DNA of 64,000 bases from Terriglobales bacterium (lineage in GTDB: Bacteria > Acidobacteriota > Terriglobia > Terriglobales > Acidobacteriaceae), in contig JAOAPE010000010.1 of the NCBI GenBank assembly GCA_025462725.1, positions 186,001-250,000 on the forward strand, given 5' to 3'. The notes below the pieces were generated by a model that saw only the letters and a list, made by a program, of their open reading frames with translations, searched no databases and was not told where the DNA came from. Below are positions 34,421 through 44,203 of this stretch, one piece after another (the stretch's first letter is position 1; every line of letters begins with the position of its first letter). A program made the position numbers and the translations under genes.

Positions 34421-37400
34421 TTAGAACTCGAAGCGAGCGCCGATCTGCATCACTCGTGGAGTCCCCTGGATAGCTGTGAAGTTCGACCAGGTGGAAGGAG
34501 CATTTGTTCCGAGCAGCGCATCATCCAGACTAATGCCATAGCCAGTCTTGCTTGTATCTACCGTGCCGAAGTGTTGAGTATTCGTCACGTTAAATACTTC
34601 CCAGCGTAGCTGTAGTTTGTGATGTTCGTTGTAGGGCATAGTGAAGGACTTGGACAATCCCATGTCCGCCACTATGTATCCGGGCAGACGGAAGTTGTTG
34701 CGCTGGCCGGCTTCTCCGGGATAGGCGTTGCGGAAGCTCTGGTATACGGCGTTAGTGTTGCACCCGAAGAGTTTGGGTGCAACAGTGGCTGTCCCTTTGG
34801 TGACGCAAGTGTCTACCGGAGCGGTTGCAGTGCCATTGCTCTGCACGTTCCAGTTTGTCGCCCATCGGGAATCGTCATACGGGCTGCTGAACGGTAGCCC
34901 GGTATTCCAGCGGAAGATGCTCGCCAGTTGCCAGCCTCCGATCAATGCATCCCAACCACGATTCACATTCCCAGCAAACGCTTTTCCTCTTCCGATCGGA
35001 AACTGATAGACAGAGTTGAAGTTGATCTGATGACGAACATCGAAGTCAGAGTTCGAACGGCTTTGTTGCTGCTGAAGCGGGTTCAGGATGAAGCCGCCGC
35101 CGAATGCCGTGCTGTTCTGCAGACCGGATGTGTCGTCAATGGAGTGAGACCAGGTGTAGTTGAAGTCCCAGCTCAGGTCCTTCATCCGCTGGCGGACTGA
35201 GATCGCCAAACCGTGATAATCAGAATTGGCAACCGTGCCCCAGGCTGAGAGGGCCCCGTACTGTGGCTGGTAGAAATAGTGGTTGCCTGTAGCTTGTTCT
35301 ACGTCATCCTGGAATGTAGTCCAGTCATTTCCGTAAAAATTTTTCATAATGTAATAAACAGTTTGAGTATTCGACAGACCCGCCGGTATCGAACCTGCTC
35401 CATAGAAGGAATTCATGATCCCCGCTAGGTTGGCAGGAAAGATGTTGTCGAAGTAAGGAATATTTGCGACAGAAGCATTCGAGGCTGCTCCCGTTTGCCG
35501 AAGCTTCTCTAACTGAGTCGCTGCCGTATACCAATCCACCCCTGATTTCGGATCCTTGAGATTGTTTAGTGCCATGACGTCACGAGTGGCTAAGAGGTTC
35601 CTGCCCAGTCGTCCTAAGTAAGACGCTTGGACCATTAGCTTGCCTGGCAATTCGCGTTCAAAGGTGGCATTCCATTGATAATTTGTGGGCGAGACCAATC
35701 CCTCATCGAGTGAACTTTCAATTCGTCGAGCTCCGTTAGAAGACTGTTGCCTTGGGAAGGTCACGTTACCCGGCACGGTGATGCCCGGCAACGGCCTTAC
35801 CTGTTGACCATACGCAGTAAACAGCGGAGCTGGTTTTGTTGTGACGTTATACGTGTTGGCGGGAATGGTGGTGCCCGAACTAAACCCGAGTGTGTTATTC
35901 AGGTCGAACAAGACCGCCAGTGATTGCCCGAAGTAGTCGTTAGTCATGGCAAATCCGGAACGCAAAGAAGACTTGCCCTCGCTGCCGAACAACCAGTGTC
36001 CAATGCCACCCTGGAAGTTGGGAGACCAAGCCATTGAGACCCGGGGTTGAAAATTGTTTTTGTCCCATGGATACATGGGGCTCTTTCCGTTCGCCGCACC
36101 GGACAGATTCAAAGTCAAGGGGACTATGTAATCAATGCCCTGAGCAGCTGCCGCGACCCTGCTGTTGTAATAGTCGGTCAGCGAAATGTCCGGTTTCACT
36201 TCGAAACCAGCCGTCTCATGTACCGGGCTGCCGATTCCATAGCGCAAGCCAAGGGATAACGTCATGTTGTGACGCATCTTCCATGCGTCCTGCACGTAGA
36301 AATCGTATTGTTGGGTTGCAAAATTTCTAACAGTCGGTGTTCCGGATGCCAACAGAGAACCGTCACTCCCGAAGGTGAAATTGGCTGAGTACTGGGAGAA
36401 ACGTCCGATCAGTGCAGTGGCCGCATTCTGAGCCGCCGAGGTAGAACCTGAGCTCATTGCCGGCAGGGCATTCGCGGTCAAGTACGCCTTAATAGCATTC
36501 GAAACCACTGCGCCTGCGCCACTGTAGAAGGAAGGATTCGTGATCGCATTATCGAACGCGTTCGCGTAAGCGGTGCGGCCATTATTGGTAAACCACATCG
36601 CCGTTCCGAACTGGATCGTGTGCTTACCCTTGATCCAGGAGATATCGTCAGTGATGTTATGGACAGGCGTCGCGCGGCTCAGTGTTCGACTGAAAGCCAG
36701 CGGCGAAAAGACGAAGCGGAAACTTATAGCATTTGCCTGGCTGTCTCCGATATTGCTGAACGCTTCACGGGTATATCCGTATCTGAAATTATTGACGATG
36801 TTGTTGTTGATTGACCAGGTGTGGCCCGCCACGCCGCCCCAAGGATGGCTCCAAGTCTGTGGTGCTTGGGTATCCGGGAATTGAGGAGCTCCCGTGATCT
36901 TATCGTTGATCACATTGGCGCGGATAAATCCTGTCTGCCTGTTATTTATGTTCCAGTCCAGCTTGGCCACATGCGAGCCGAGTTTTACCGGAGTAGGGGC
37001 GTTAAAACGAAACCCGCCGGTGTTGATCCCATCACCGAAAGGCAAGTCGTTTGAAGCGTAGGTTGTAGATGCTGCACTGAGAGCAGCGACAGCGGCGGGA
37101 TTGATCCCCACTACATTGAATGCTTGATTTAATTGTGCAGTGGTTAAAGTCTGAACAGCTCCGGTCGTATCCTTGTACTTAAGATTACCGGCCCCGAGGC
37201 TTGCAAGGGGAACGCTTCGCTCCACCGCTGATTGACTTGTGTCTCTACGCCCTTCATAGCTGTAGAAGAAGAAAAGCTTGTCTTTCTTCACCGGGCCACC
37301 GAGCGCGCCACCATAGGTGTGACGGAGGAGCTTTGGTCTTTGGAGACCAACTCGATTGTTGAAGAAATCATTGGCAGTGAAACCAGTGCCGCGATAAAAC

Positions 37401-38140
37401 TCAAATGCGGCGCCGTGCCAAGCATTGCTGCCGCCCTTGGTGATCAAGTTGATTTGCGCCGCCGAAGAGCGGCCTTGGTTAGCATTCGCGTTCACTGTCG
37501 TGACGGTAAATTCCTGCACCGCTTCCGAATTCAAGCGCAATACAGGAGTGCCGATGGCGTTCGTCTGTGCTTCGTTGATGTCAACGCCGTCTAGCGTGAT
37601 GTTCGATTGGTCACTGCGGGCGCCGGCGACATAGCCAGCTGAAGTCACCGCTGGTTGAAGCGTAAGTAGCGATTGCACATTGCGTGCTTCCAACGGAAGT
37701 TGAGTGATCTGGAGGCTGGTGAAATTGTTGCCGAGGCTTGCGTCCTGGGTATTCACTTCCACGTTGCTCGAAGTAGCACTGACTTCGACAATCTCAGAAG
37801 CACTACCTACTTGGAGAGCAGCGGACGCGTCGGCGGGCGTGCCGACTGCAGCATGGATCATGCCCACGTTTTTCTTGAAATTCGCGGCTTCAATCTGCAC
37901 CTTGTAATCCCCAGGAGGGAGCAGTTCGAAGCTGAAAGTCCCGACTTCCGTTGATTTTTGATTTCGGGTCAACCCCGTTGCGGTGTTTGTGATCGTCACC
38001 GTTGCACCCGGCACAACGCTGCCCTTCGGGTCACTTACGGTGCCACGTATGGTGGAAGTCCCAGACTGGGCCCAGGCTGCGCTCGACACCAACGCAAGGA
38101 CCAATAGGACTACAAGGATTCTCTTGGATTGAAAATGCAT
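34421..38140 (-). CDS. TonB-dependent receptor, Oar-like (second copy)
   Basis: A 1239-residue outer-membrane protein with a signal peptide ending VSSAAWAQ. A carboxypeptidase-regulatory-like sandwich (IRGTVSDPKGSVVPGATVTI) covers about 30-115. The plug region contains LPLEARNVQSLLTLQPAV and ITLDGVDINEAQ, and the barrel ends IGARFEF. The extended barrel has LSLGLRYGIGSPV and TWSHSIDDTSG segments typical of this family. GGAGGAAG lies 2 nt before the ATG's GC. It is divergent from the third receptor gene, with 550 nt between them, and has its own terminator. Substrate unknown. Confidence 0.9.
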   Translation of the reverse strand: MHFQSKRILVVLLVLALVSSAAWAQSGTSTIRGTVSDPKGSVVPGATVTITNTATGLTRNQKSTEVGTFSFELLPPGDYKVQIEAANFKKNVGMIHAAVGTPADASAALQVGSASEIVEVSATSSNVEVNTQDASLGNNFTSLQITQLPLEARNVQSLLTLQPAVTSAGYVAGARSDQSNITLDGVDINEAQTNAIGTPVLRLNSEAVQEFTVTTVNANANQGRSSAAQINLITKGGSNAWHGAAFEFYRGTGFTANDFFNNRVGLQRPKLLRHTYGGALGGPVKKDKLFFFYSYEGRRDTSQSAVERSVPLASLGAGNLKYKDTTGAVQTLTTAQLNQAFNVVGINPAAVAALSAASTTYASNDLPFGDGINTGGFRFNAPTPVKLGSHVAKLDWNINNRQTGFIRANVINDKITGAPQFPDTQAPQTWSHPWGGVAGHTWSINNNIVNNFRYGYTREAFSNIGDSQANAISFRFVFSPLAFSRTLSRATPVHNITDDISWIKGKHTIQFGTAMWFTNNGRTAYANAFDNAITNPSFYSGAGAVVSNAIKAYLTANALPAMSSGSTSAAQNAATALIGRFSQYSANFTFGSDGSLLASGTPTVRNFATQQYDFYVQDAWKMRHNMTLSLGLRYGIGSPVHETAGFEVKPDISLTDYYNSRVAAAAQGIDYIVPLTLNLSGAANGKSPMYPWDKNNFQPRVSMAWSPNFQGGIGHWLFGSEGKSSLRSGFAMTNDYFGQSLAVLFDLNNTLGFSSGTTIPANTYNVTTKPAPLFTAYGQQVRPLPGITVPGNVTFPRQQSSNGARRIESSLDEGLVSPTNYQWNATFERELPGKLMVQASYLGRLGRNLLATRDVMALNNLKDPKSGVDWYTAATQLEKLRQTGAASNASVANIPYFDNIFPANLAGIMNSFYGAGSIPAGLSNTQTVYYIMKNFYGNDWTTFQDDVEQATGNHYFYQPQYGALSAWGTVANSDYHGLAISVRQRMKDLSWDFNYTWSHSIDDTSGLQNSTAFGGGFILNPLQQQQSRSNSDFDVRHQINFNSVYQFPIGRGKAFAGNVNRGWDALIGGWQLASIFRWNTGLPFSSPYDDSRWATNWNVQSNGTATAPVDTCVTKGTATVAPKLFGCNTNAVYQSFRNAYPGEAGQRNNFRLPGYIVADMGLSKSFTMPYNEHHKLQLRWEVFNVTNTQHFGTVDTSKTGYGISLDDALLGTNAPSTWSNFTAIQGTPRVMQIGARFEF

Positions 38141-38690
38141 GCTTCCTCCTCCGAATTTTGAGACAGTGGAACAGAACTCTAGGGAATCCCGATTTTGCCG
38201 TGCGCGACCAGCGGACTAAATCAGGCGGTGCGAATGTTACACGCTAATCAGTGATACGCCACAAAAAACTTTGCGTTTGGGAACAGTTGCAGTTTCAGTG
38301 TTCGGAAAAACACGAGTCTAGATGTTAGGAGCTGTAGCCGCAGTGTTGCAATTCGCCAACCAAGTCACGGCATTTGGAAATTGCTCATTCTATGTTCCTC
38401 GATGGCTCATCGCTACTTGCATTTGTAGAATTCCAAACAAGTGCTATGGGAACTAGTAGAAAACATTCGTTTGCGGTGGAAAAAAACAAAGCGTATTGAT
38501 TTTCATAGTTCCAATAAATCTATATTCCAAAGAGAGTAGCTGTTCTCCTTTCGCCAGCTTCAACTCCTTTCCTTACAACGTGTTGGCATTGGAACCAGAA
38601 TTGCTTTGAAAGAATGCATTCGACTTTATTCATGTACTTACCTCAGAAGGCGATCAGGTTCAAGCTTTTGAAAACACGAAGGGATACAAA
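38141..38690. other. Divergent intergenic region between two TonB receptor genes
   Basis: 550 nt without a credible ORF. It is more AT-rich than its surroundings, especially 38440-38540 (AAAAAACAAAG, TTCATAGTTCC). This suggests promoters, but I cannot assign exact boxes. TACTTACCTCAGAA at 38635-38648 recurs upstream of the first receptor gene. No tRNA or obvious riboswitch seen. Confidence 0.4.
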
Positions 38691-41600
38691 ATGAAAAATC
38701 AGATTAGAGGGTTTCGCGTCACGCTAGCTGTGATGCTTACGCTTGCCTTTGTTCTCAGTTTGCCGCTGGCCGCACAGGATGCAACTGGCAAAGTGGTCGG
38801 AACAGTAACCGATCCACAAGGAGCCGTAGTACCGGGAGCGAAAGTCACCGTAACCAACACTGCGACTTCCGTGACTCGTGAGACCACGAGCGGTTCTGAT
38901 GGCACATATATGGTGTCCGCGCTGCCGATCGGTAATTACACGGTTACCGTTCAAAAGGATGGTTTTACAAAGGCGGTCTCCTCCGCGCAGCAGCTTTTCA
39001 TCAACCAGAACATGCGCGTTGACATGAAGTTGGCACTTGGTGCCAGCACCGAAGTGGTTGAAGTGCAGGCACAGGGAGCCGGAGTCGAAACCATCAACTC
39101 GACTTTAGGCCAATCCGTTACGAGTCGGCCTCTGGTGAACCTGCCACTTAACGGGCGTAATGTATTCAATCTGGCACTCCTGCAACCCGGCGTAACGGAA
39201 GCGAACAATCCGGGCAACGGCAGCGGCGGCCCCGGGTTCAGCATTGCCGGCGCGCGTTCAGATTCAATCACCTATCTGCTCGATGGCGGCATGAACAACA
39301 ACCTTCTGAATAATGCGCCGGTTTATAACCCCAATCCTGATTCAATCGCGGAGTTCAAGATTCTGACCAGCAACTACACCGCAGAATACGGACGCAACGG
39401 CGGTGGAATCATTAGCGTGGTCACGAAATCCGGCTCGAACAGTATTCACGGTAGCGCATTCGAATTCCTGCGAAACGACGCACTGAATGCAAATTCCTAT
39501 TTCAACAAGCAGAATGGTTTGCCCCGTGAAATCCTAAAACGCAACCAATTTGGCGGAACCATTGGCGGACCTATCGTAAAGAACAAGGTTTTCTTCTTCG
39601 TGGGCGGGCAGGTTCAAAGGCTCGTTCAGTCAGTCTCAAACACTCCCCAGCCGACTTTCACACCCCGTGAATTGACTGGCGATTTTTCCTTGTCAAATAC
39701 GACAAAAAACGGCCCCGATCCAAATGTCGTGGCGTTCCTTAACAGCAATCCGTATTACCAGGGGAACGCAGCGCTTCGAACGCAGGCGATAATCGATCCG
39801 AACAAGATAGACCCAGTGGCGAAGAAGTACATCGCGGCAGGGCTGATACCGACGGCTGCGAACGGCATCTTGAACGAACAAGGGCCAGGAAAAAATAATA
39901 ATAACGAGCTGACCACGAAATTCGACTTCAACTTCACTGATCGTGACAAGCTGGCTGTCACTCTCGGCCGAACACCAAATTCAGTGCTCGCGAATTATCG
40001 AAGCAACGGCAACACTGGTTCCGTTTTCAGCAACTCAAACAAGTTCCCGATTGCGAATGAAAGCACGAATCTTTTTAGCAGCTTTGCTTATACCAAAATC
40101 TTCTCTTCGAATGTGCTGAATGAAGCCCGTTTTGCCGCTCAGCGCGCTCATGGGCTATCGTTCACGCCCGCTAGCACTCAGCCGATTCCTTCTGCTTTAG
40201 GTGTTGGCGTAACTCCGGATCTGCCGAATGGGCCACCGCGTTTGGGTTTTGGCAGCGGCTTGTCTCTTGGATTTAGCCCACAGGGGCCGCAGGACATCAT
40301 CAACAACACCTTTGTTTATTCGGACACATTGTCCTGGACAAAGGGCAAACATAACTGGAAGTTCGGTGGCTACTTCTCCGCGTATCAGAACAACACCGTT
40401 TACGATTTCTACGGTGATGGTGAATTTGATTTTTATGGTCAGGGAGGCGGCAGTTTCTCCACGAACGACTTCGCTGACTTCCTGATGGGACTGCCGGATG
40501 AATACTTCCAATTCGGCAATGCACCCTCGAACATACGTAGCAAGTCTTACTACGGTTTCGCGCAAGACGAGTGGCACGTTCGCCACAATCTGACACTCAC
40601 TCTGGGTGTGCGTTACGAATACAACTCGCCAAAGCTTGACACTCAGGGCCGCTCTTTCTCGCTCGCTCTGGGCAAACAATCAACGGTCTTCACCAAAGCT
40701 CCCGTCGGACTGCTCTTTCCGGGAGACGCTGGCGCGCCCACCGGGGCGAACTTCCCTGACAAGAATGATTGGGCACCGCGCTTTGGATTTGCTTGGGATC
40801 CGTTCAGCAACGGTAAGACCAGCGTCCGTGGCGGATTCGGCGTCTTCTACGACGTGCTGAAAGGTGAAGATAACTTGCAGTACAACGGTCAGGCGCCTTT
40901 CTTCGGATTCGGCGACATCTTTTTCGACCCCATCGCAGCAACGCCAGGATCGCCGAATTACTTCAATAATCCATGGGCAACCAACAATACCGGAACTCCC
41001 AACTCGTTCCCATCGAAGCCGCCTGCGAGCAACATTGACTTCGCTGCAGCAGGATTTACTCCCTTCGGTGGCGGTGGTGTTTACTTCGTTGATCCGAACC
41101 TGCGAACACCGTACACGTATCAGTACAACCTGAGCGTGCAGCGCGAAGTAGCACGGAACGTGACCTTCGAAACCAGCTATGTTGGCAGCAGGTCTAAGAA
41201 GTTGACCTCGCTTGTTGACAGCAACCCCTTCGTCTTGGGTACGAACACCCGGTTGTTCAACACCATCCCGGGCGCCAGCTTTGCACGCTTGGATACCTTC
41301 CGCAACGTTGCCAGCGCCTACTACGACAGTTTGCAGACTAGCTTGACGAAGCAGACCTCTGACACTGGTTGGATGGGCAAGACATATTTCACACTTGCTT
41401 ACACATGGTCCCACAACATTGACACTGCATCTGGCTTCCGCAATCGCACGAGCAAGGTGCCTTTCTATCAACCGAATCGCAACCGCGCCTCTTCTGACTT
41501 TGACATCGCTCATCGTGTCACGTTCAGCGGCGGCTGGGACTTGCCTTTGGATCGCACTTGGAGCAATCGCCTGACGAAAGGGTGGAGCCTTTATCCGATC

Positions 41601-42092
41601 ATCAGCTGGCGCACTGGATTTGCCTTGGACGTCTATAGCGGACTCGGCGCCTCCAGCTCTAGTTCAGGACCTTCAGGAGCTGGTGATCGCGACTTGGTCT
41701 ATGCCAATCTCGTCGGTGGCAACGTCACCATCCTCGACCCAAGCGCACCTGGAAACCGTTACTTCAACGCTGCTAATTTCGACGCGACTTATCCGAGTTC
41801 CGCGGCTGTTCGCGCGAACCTGGCATTGGCCACTTACGGCACGCTGCCACGGAACTTCTTCCGTGGACCTAGCCGTGTCAACACCGATCTGGCGATAGCG
41901 AAGAACACACAGATCTTCGAGCGGCTCAACATGGAATTCCGCTCGGAGTTCTTTAACATCTTCAATCATGCTGAGTTTGACAACCCGAACACAAACATTC
42001 TCAGCAGCCAGTTCGGTCTGGTGACCAACACCGGCAACCCTGGTGACCCGAAAGCACGTGTTATCCAATTTGCAGTTCGCTTCACTTTCTAA
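38691..42092 (+). CDS. TonB-dependent receptor, Oar-like (third copy)
   Basis: A 1133-residue outer-membrane protein. The signal peptide ends LSLPLAAQ. The carboxypeptidase-regulatory-like domain (GTVTDPQGAVVPGAKVTVTN) spans about 32-115. The plug shows LPLNGRNVFNLALLQPGV and FSIAGARSDSITYLLDGGMNN, and then YGRNGGGIISVVTKSGSN. The barrel has LGVRYEYNSP and ends QFAVRFTF. AAGGGA lies just before ATG 38691. It is the shortest and most canonical copy of the three in this stretch. A strong terminator follows. As with the other copies, no transport substrate or partner is encoded next to it. Confidence 0.92.
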   Translation: MKNQIRGFRVTLAVMLTLAFVLSLPLAAQDATGKVVGTVTDPQGAVVPGAKVTVTNTATSVTRETTSGSDGTYMVSALPIGNYTVTVQKDGFTKAVSSAQQLFINQNMRVDMKLALGASTEVVEVQAQGAGVETINSTLGQSVTSRPLVNLPLNGRNVFNLALLQPGVTEANNPGNGSGGPGFSIAGARSDSITYLLDGGMNNNLLNNAPVYNPNPDSIAEFKILTSNYTAEYGRNGGGIISVVTKSGSNSIHGSAFEFLRNDALNANSYFNKQNGLPREILKRNQFGGTIGGPIVKNKVFFFVGGQVQRLVQSVSNTPQPTFTPRELTGDFSLSNTTKNGPDPNVVAFLNSNPYYQGNAALRTQAIIDPNKIDPVAKKYIAAGLIPTAANGILNEQGPGKNNNNELTTKFDFNFTDRDKLAVTLGRTPNSVLANYRSNGNTGSVFSNSNKFPIANESTNLFSSFAYTKIFSSNVLNEARFAAQRAHGLSFTPASTQPIPSALGVGVTPDLPNGPPRLGFGSGLSLGFSPQGPQDIINNTFVYSDTLSWTKGKHNWKFGGYFSAYQNNTVYDFYGDGEFDFYGQGGGSFSTNDFADFLMGLPDEYFQFGNAPSNIRSKSYYGFAQDEWHVRHNLTLTLGVRYEYNSPKLDTQGRSFSLALGKQSTVFTKAPVGLLFPGDAGAPTGANFPDKNDWAPRFGFAWDPFSNGKTSVRGGFGVFYDVLKGEDNLQYNGQAPFFGFGDIFFDPIAATPGSPNYFNNPWATNNTGTPNSFPSKPPASNIDFAAAGFTPFGGGGVYFVDPNLRTPYTYQYNLSVQREVARNVTFETSYVGSRSKKLTSLVDSNPFVLGTNTRLFNTIPGASFARLDTFRNVASAYYDSLQTSLTKQTSDTGWMGKTYFTLAYTWSHNIDTASGFRNRTSKVPFYQPNRNRASSDFDIAHRVTFSGGWDLPLDRTWSNRLTKGWSLYPIISWRTGFALDVYSGLGASSSSSGPSGAGDRDLVYANLVGGNVTILDPSAPGNRYFNAANFDATYPSSAAVRANLALATYGTLPRNFFRGPSRVNTDLAIAKNTQIFERLNMEFRSEFFNIFNHAEFDNPNTNILSSQFGLVTNTGNPGDPKARVIQFAVRFTF

Positions 42093-42113
42093 GAACTGCG
42101 CGCTGTAAGACTT

Positions 42114-42142
42114 AAGGCTGGATCTCCGGATCCAGCCTTTTT
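42114..42142 (+). terminator. Terminator after the third TonB receptor
   Basis: AAGGCTGGATC-TCCG-GATCCAGCC followed by T6, a 9-bp perfect stem 22 nt after the stop codon. Confidence 0.92.
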
Positions 42143-42234
42143 TCATTCCGCTAAAGCTCATCTATGCCGGTAGCCAACCTCTCCGCCTGCCACTCTCTTC
42201 TTACCATCTACCTCAGTGTCACCGGAGAATGACA

Positions 42235-42990
42235 ATGGAAGCCAGCATGGAGACGACTCAGCGGGATATGAAACGAAAAGACTGGAGGGGCATTGCCGTG
42301 GGCGCGCTTCTCGGTACAGGCGCAACTCTCGCCGCCGTCTATTTCGCCAACCGACGCTCCGGCTTTGATTCGCACATTGTCCGACTGGAAGACACCATTC
42401 AGATCGGTCGCCGCTTTGAAGATGTCTATCAAGCCTGGACGAACCTAGAGGATCTGCCGCGCCACATCGAGTACATCAATGACGTCCGCGTGAACGGCGA
42501 CACCTCTTATTGGGAAGCCACTGTCGACGGAAAAGAATTCAAGTGGAAGGCTACGACCGTTCAGGTCATCCCCAATGAGGCGATCAGCTGGAAATCTGTC
42601 ACTGGTCCCAAGCACACTGGCCGCATCAGCTTTTCGCCGATCGGCGATGACACGCTCGTTCACGTGACTATGAACTACGCTCCGCCCCTCGGACGTTTCG
42701 GCAAAATGCTTTCGCCGGTTACTGAACATCTGGAAGGCTACATCGCTAAGGCATTGCGCGATTTCAAGCGCGCCATGGAATCGCAAGCCAAAAAAGGCAG
42801 CGGATCAGAACCGGCCCGCGCGGAATGGCGCACGGAAGAGCCCGCCACCGGAACCACAGGACGCGCCGCAAAGAGTTCGTCGCCGGGGCCCGTCGGCGAT
42901 GCCGCCGAGACGAGCGAAAAATCTACGGGCAAGGTGGAAACCACTCGCCCTCCAGAAGCCGGATACCCAACGCGCCGCCGGGACGTCTAA
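42235..42990 (+). CDS. Membrane-anchored SRPBCC (polyketide cyclase-like) protein
   Basis: A 251-residue protein. A hydrophobic stretch (GIAVGALLGTGATLAAVYFA) near residues 19-38 is followed by a SRPBCC helix-grip domain at about 48-185 (IGRRFEDVYQAWTNLEDLPRHIEYI, WKATTVQVIPNEAISWKS, GRISFSPIGDDTLVHVTMNY). The disordered C terminus is rich in Pro, Thr, Gly and Glu. COG5637-type proteins of this layout bind hydrophobic ligands, and the ligand is unknown. I place the start at ATG 42235 because GGAGA at 42224-42228 is correctly spaced for it and not for the ATG at 42229. Confidence 0.8.
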   Translation: MEASMETTQRDMKRKDWRGIAVGALLGTGATLAAVYFANRRSGFDSHIVRLEDTIQIGRRFEDVYQAWTNLEDLPRHIEYINDVRVNGDTSYWEATVDGKEFKWKATTVQVIPNEAISWKSVTGPKHTGRISFSPIGDDTLVHVTMNYAPPLGRFGKMLSPVTEHLEGYIAKALRDFKRAMESQAKKGSGSEPARAEWRTEEPATGTTGRAAKSSSPGPVGDAAETSEKSTGKVETTRPPEAGYPTRRRDV

Positions 42991-42992
42991 CC

Positions 42993-43013
42993 CGTCGGGT
43001 ATAATCCCCGACG
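42993..43013 (+). promoter_or_regulatory. TATAAT -10 element inside a perfect 7-bp inverted repeat
   Basis: CGTCGGG-TATAATC-CCCGACG. A consensus -10 hexamer at 43000-43005 is centred in a palindrome just before the secreted protein gene at 43030. It could be a promoter with an overlapping operator. Confidence 0.5.
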
Positions 43014-43029
43014 AAAGGCGAACCCGTCT

Positions 43030-43401
43030 ATGCGCCGATGTTTGATGCTGTGCCTCTTTTGCTTTTGCATTGCCGGTTCTAGCTTTGCCCAGAACACGCC
43101 AGCGCTGACCGACACCGCGCATGCAATACAACCGCTGCAGCATTTCAGTGTCAATGCACCGGAAACATTGCTGTTCAGCCGCGGCGGAGCGCTCTTTCAC
43201 GGGAACATCACTCCGACTTTCTCGGCGCGCGTCCTGCCCAATGTTGACCTGTGCTACACCATGCGCAGCTACAACTTCAGCAAGAGCGAGACTCCGAAGA
43301 AGGTTGGGGAATCCACTTGCACAGACGCGAAACTCGTTCGCTTGAAACCAGTGGATCAAAATCTGGAACCCCAAGACAACATCAATGCATTGAAGAAGTG
43401 A
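43030..43401 (+). CDS. Small secreted hypothetical protein
   Basis: A 123-residue protein. MRRCLMLCLFCFCIAGSSFAQ is a signal peptide with Cys-rich hydrophobic core and likely cleavage after SSFA. The mature part carries two Cys (DLCYTMRSYNF and ESTCTDAKLVRLKPV), possibly disulfide-linked. The C-terminal sequence CYTMRSYNFSK...C...L recurs, in my recollection, in small secreted acidobacterial proteins of unknown function. The start codon is 17 nt after the palindromic -10 element, so the transcript leader must be very short. It is convergent with trpA, with a 10-nt gap. Confidence 0.65.
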   Translation: MRRCLMLCLFCFCIAGSSFAQNTPALTDTAHAIQPLQHFSVNAPETLLFSRGGALFHGNITPTFSARVLPNVDLCYTMRSYNFSKSETPKKVGESTCTDAKLVRLKPVDQNLEPQDNINALKK

Positions 43402-43411
43402 GCGTGAGGGC

Positions 43412-44203
43412 TTAGGCTTTAGCCGCTGTCTTGTTACTCGTGAGGCTTCGGATCCACCGCGCAACAGCCGCGGCAGCCTTCTGTTTCGAATCCGAATTCT
43501 CTTCGATGATCTTTACAATGGCACTGCCGACGACGGCGGCATCCGCATAAGTCCCTACCGCGCGGAAATCCTCGACGCTGGAAATTCCAAATCCTACTGC
43601 AACCGGCAGCTTCGATATCTTCTTCAAACGCCTCACCAGTTGCTGCGCGTCACCTTTAACATCGCTCTGCAACTTGGTGCCGGTTACGCCCGTGCGGGAC
43701 ACGGCATAGATGAATCCGCTAGATGCCTTCGCAATGATCTTCAAGCGCGCGTCCGTGCTCGTCGGCGCTGCAAGGAAAATTGTGGCCAGACTCTGGGAGT
43801 GCATGATCGCGGAATACATATGGGATTCTTCCACTGTCATGTCCGTGACTAGAACGCCGTCCACTCCGGCGCGCTTCGCTTCGGAAGCGAACTGCTGCAC
43901 TCCGAAACGCAGAATGGGATTGAGATACGAGAAGATGATCAGCCCCGCTTCCGCCCGCGCGGTTCTGACTTCTGCAGCCAGACGCAAGACATCGCGCATT
44001 GACGTCCCGTTCTTTACCGCCCGCTCGCTCGCCCGCTGGATGACAGGGCCATCCGCAACCGGATCGCTGAACGGAACTCCCAGTTCGATCACGTCCGCGC
44101 CGGCATCGATGGCAGCGATCACTACTTCGCGCGTGGTCTCCAGATCGGGATCGCCGCACGTTACGTAAACCACAAGGCCGGGATGGGATTTGAACTTGAT
44201 CAA
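43412..44203 (-). CDS. trpA: Tryptophan synthase alpha chain
   Basis: A 263-residue TIM barrel that cleaves indole-3-glycerol phosphate to indole and glyceraldehyde 3-phosphate, passing indole to Trp[21 protein letters not shown] holds the catalytic Glu and Asp, and the phosphate-binding GFGISS segment is present. The start is TTG 44203, overlapping the trpB stop as TTGA, so translation is coupled to trpB. The usual length is about 265. It is the last gene of trpC-trpF-trpB-trpA. Confidence 0.95.
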   Translation of the reverse strand: MIKFKSHPGLVVYVTCGDPDLETTREVVIAAIDAGADVIELGVPFSDPVADGPVIQRASERAVKNGTSMRDVLRLAAEVRTARAEAGLIIFSYLNPILRFGVQQFASEAKRAGVDGVLVTDMTVEESHMYSAIMHSQSLATIFLAAPTSTDARLKIIAKASSGFIYAVSRTGVTGTKLQSDVKGDAQQLVRRLKKISKLPVAVGFGISSVEDFRAVGTYADAAVVGSAIVKIIEENSDSKQKAAAAVARWIRSLTSNKTAAKA

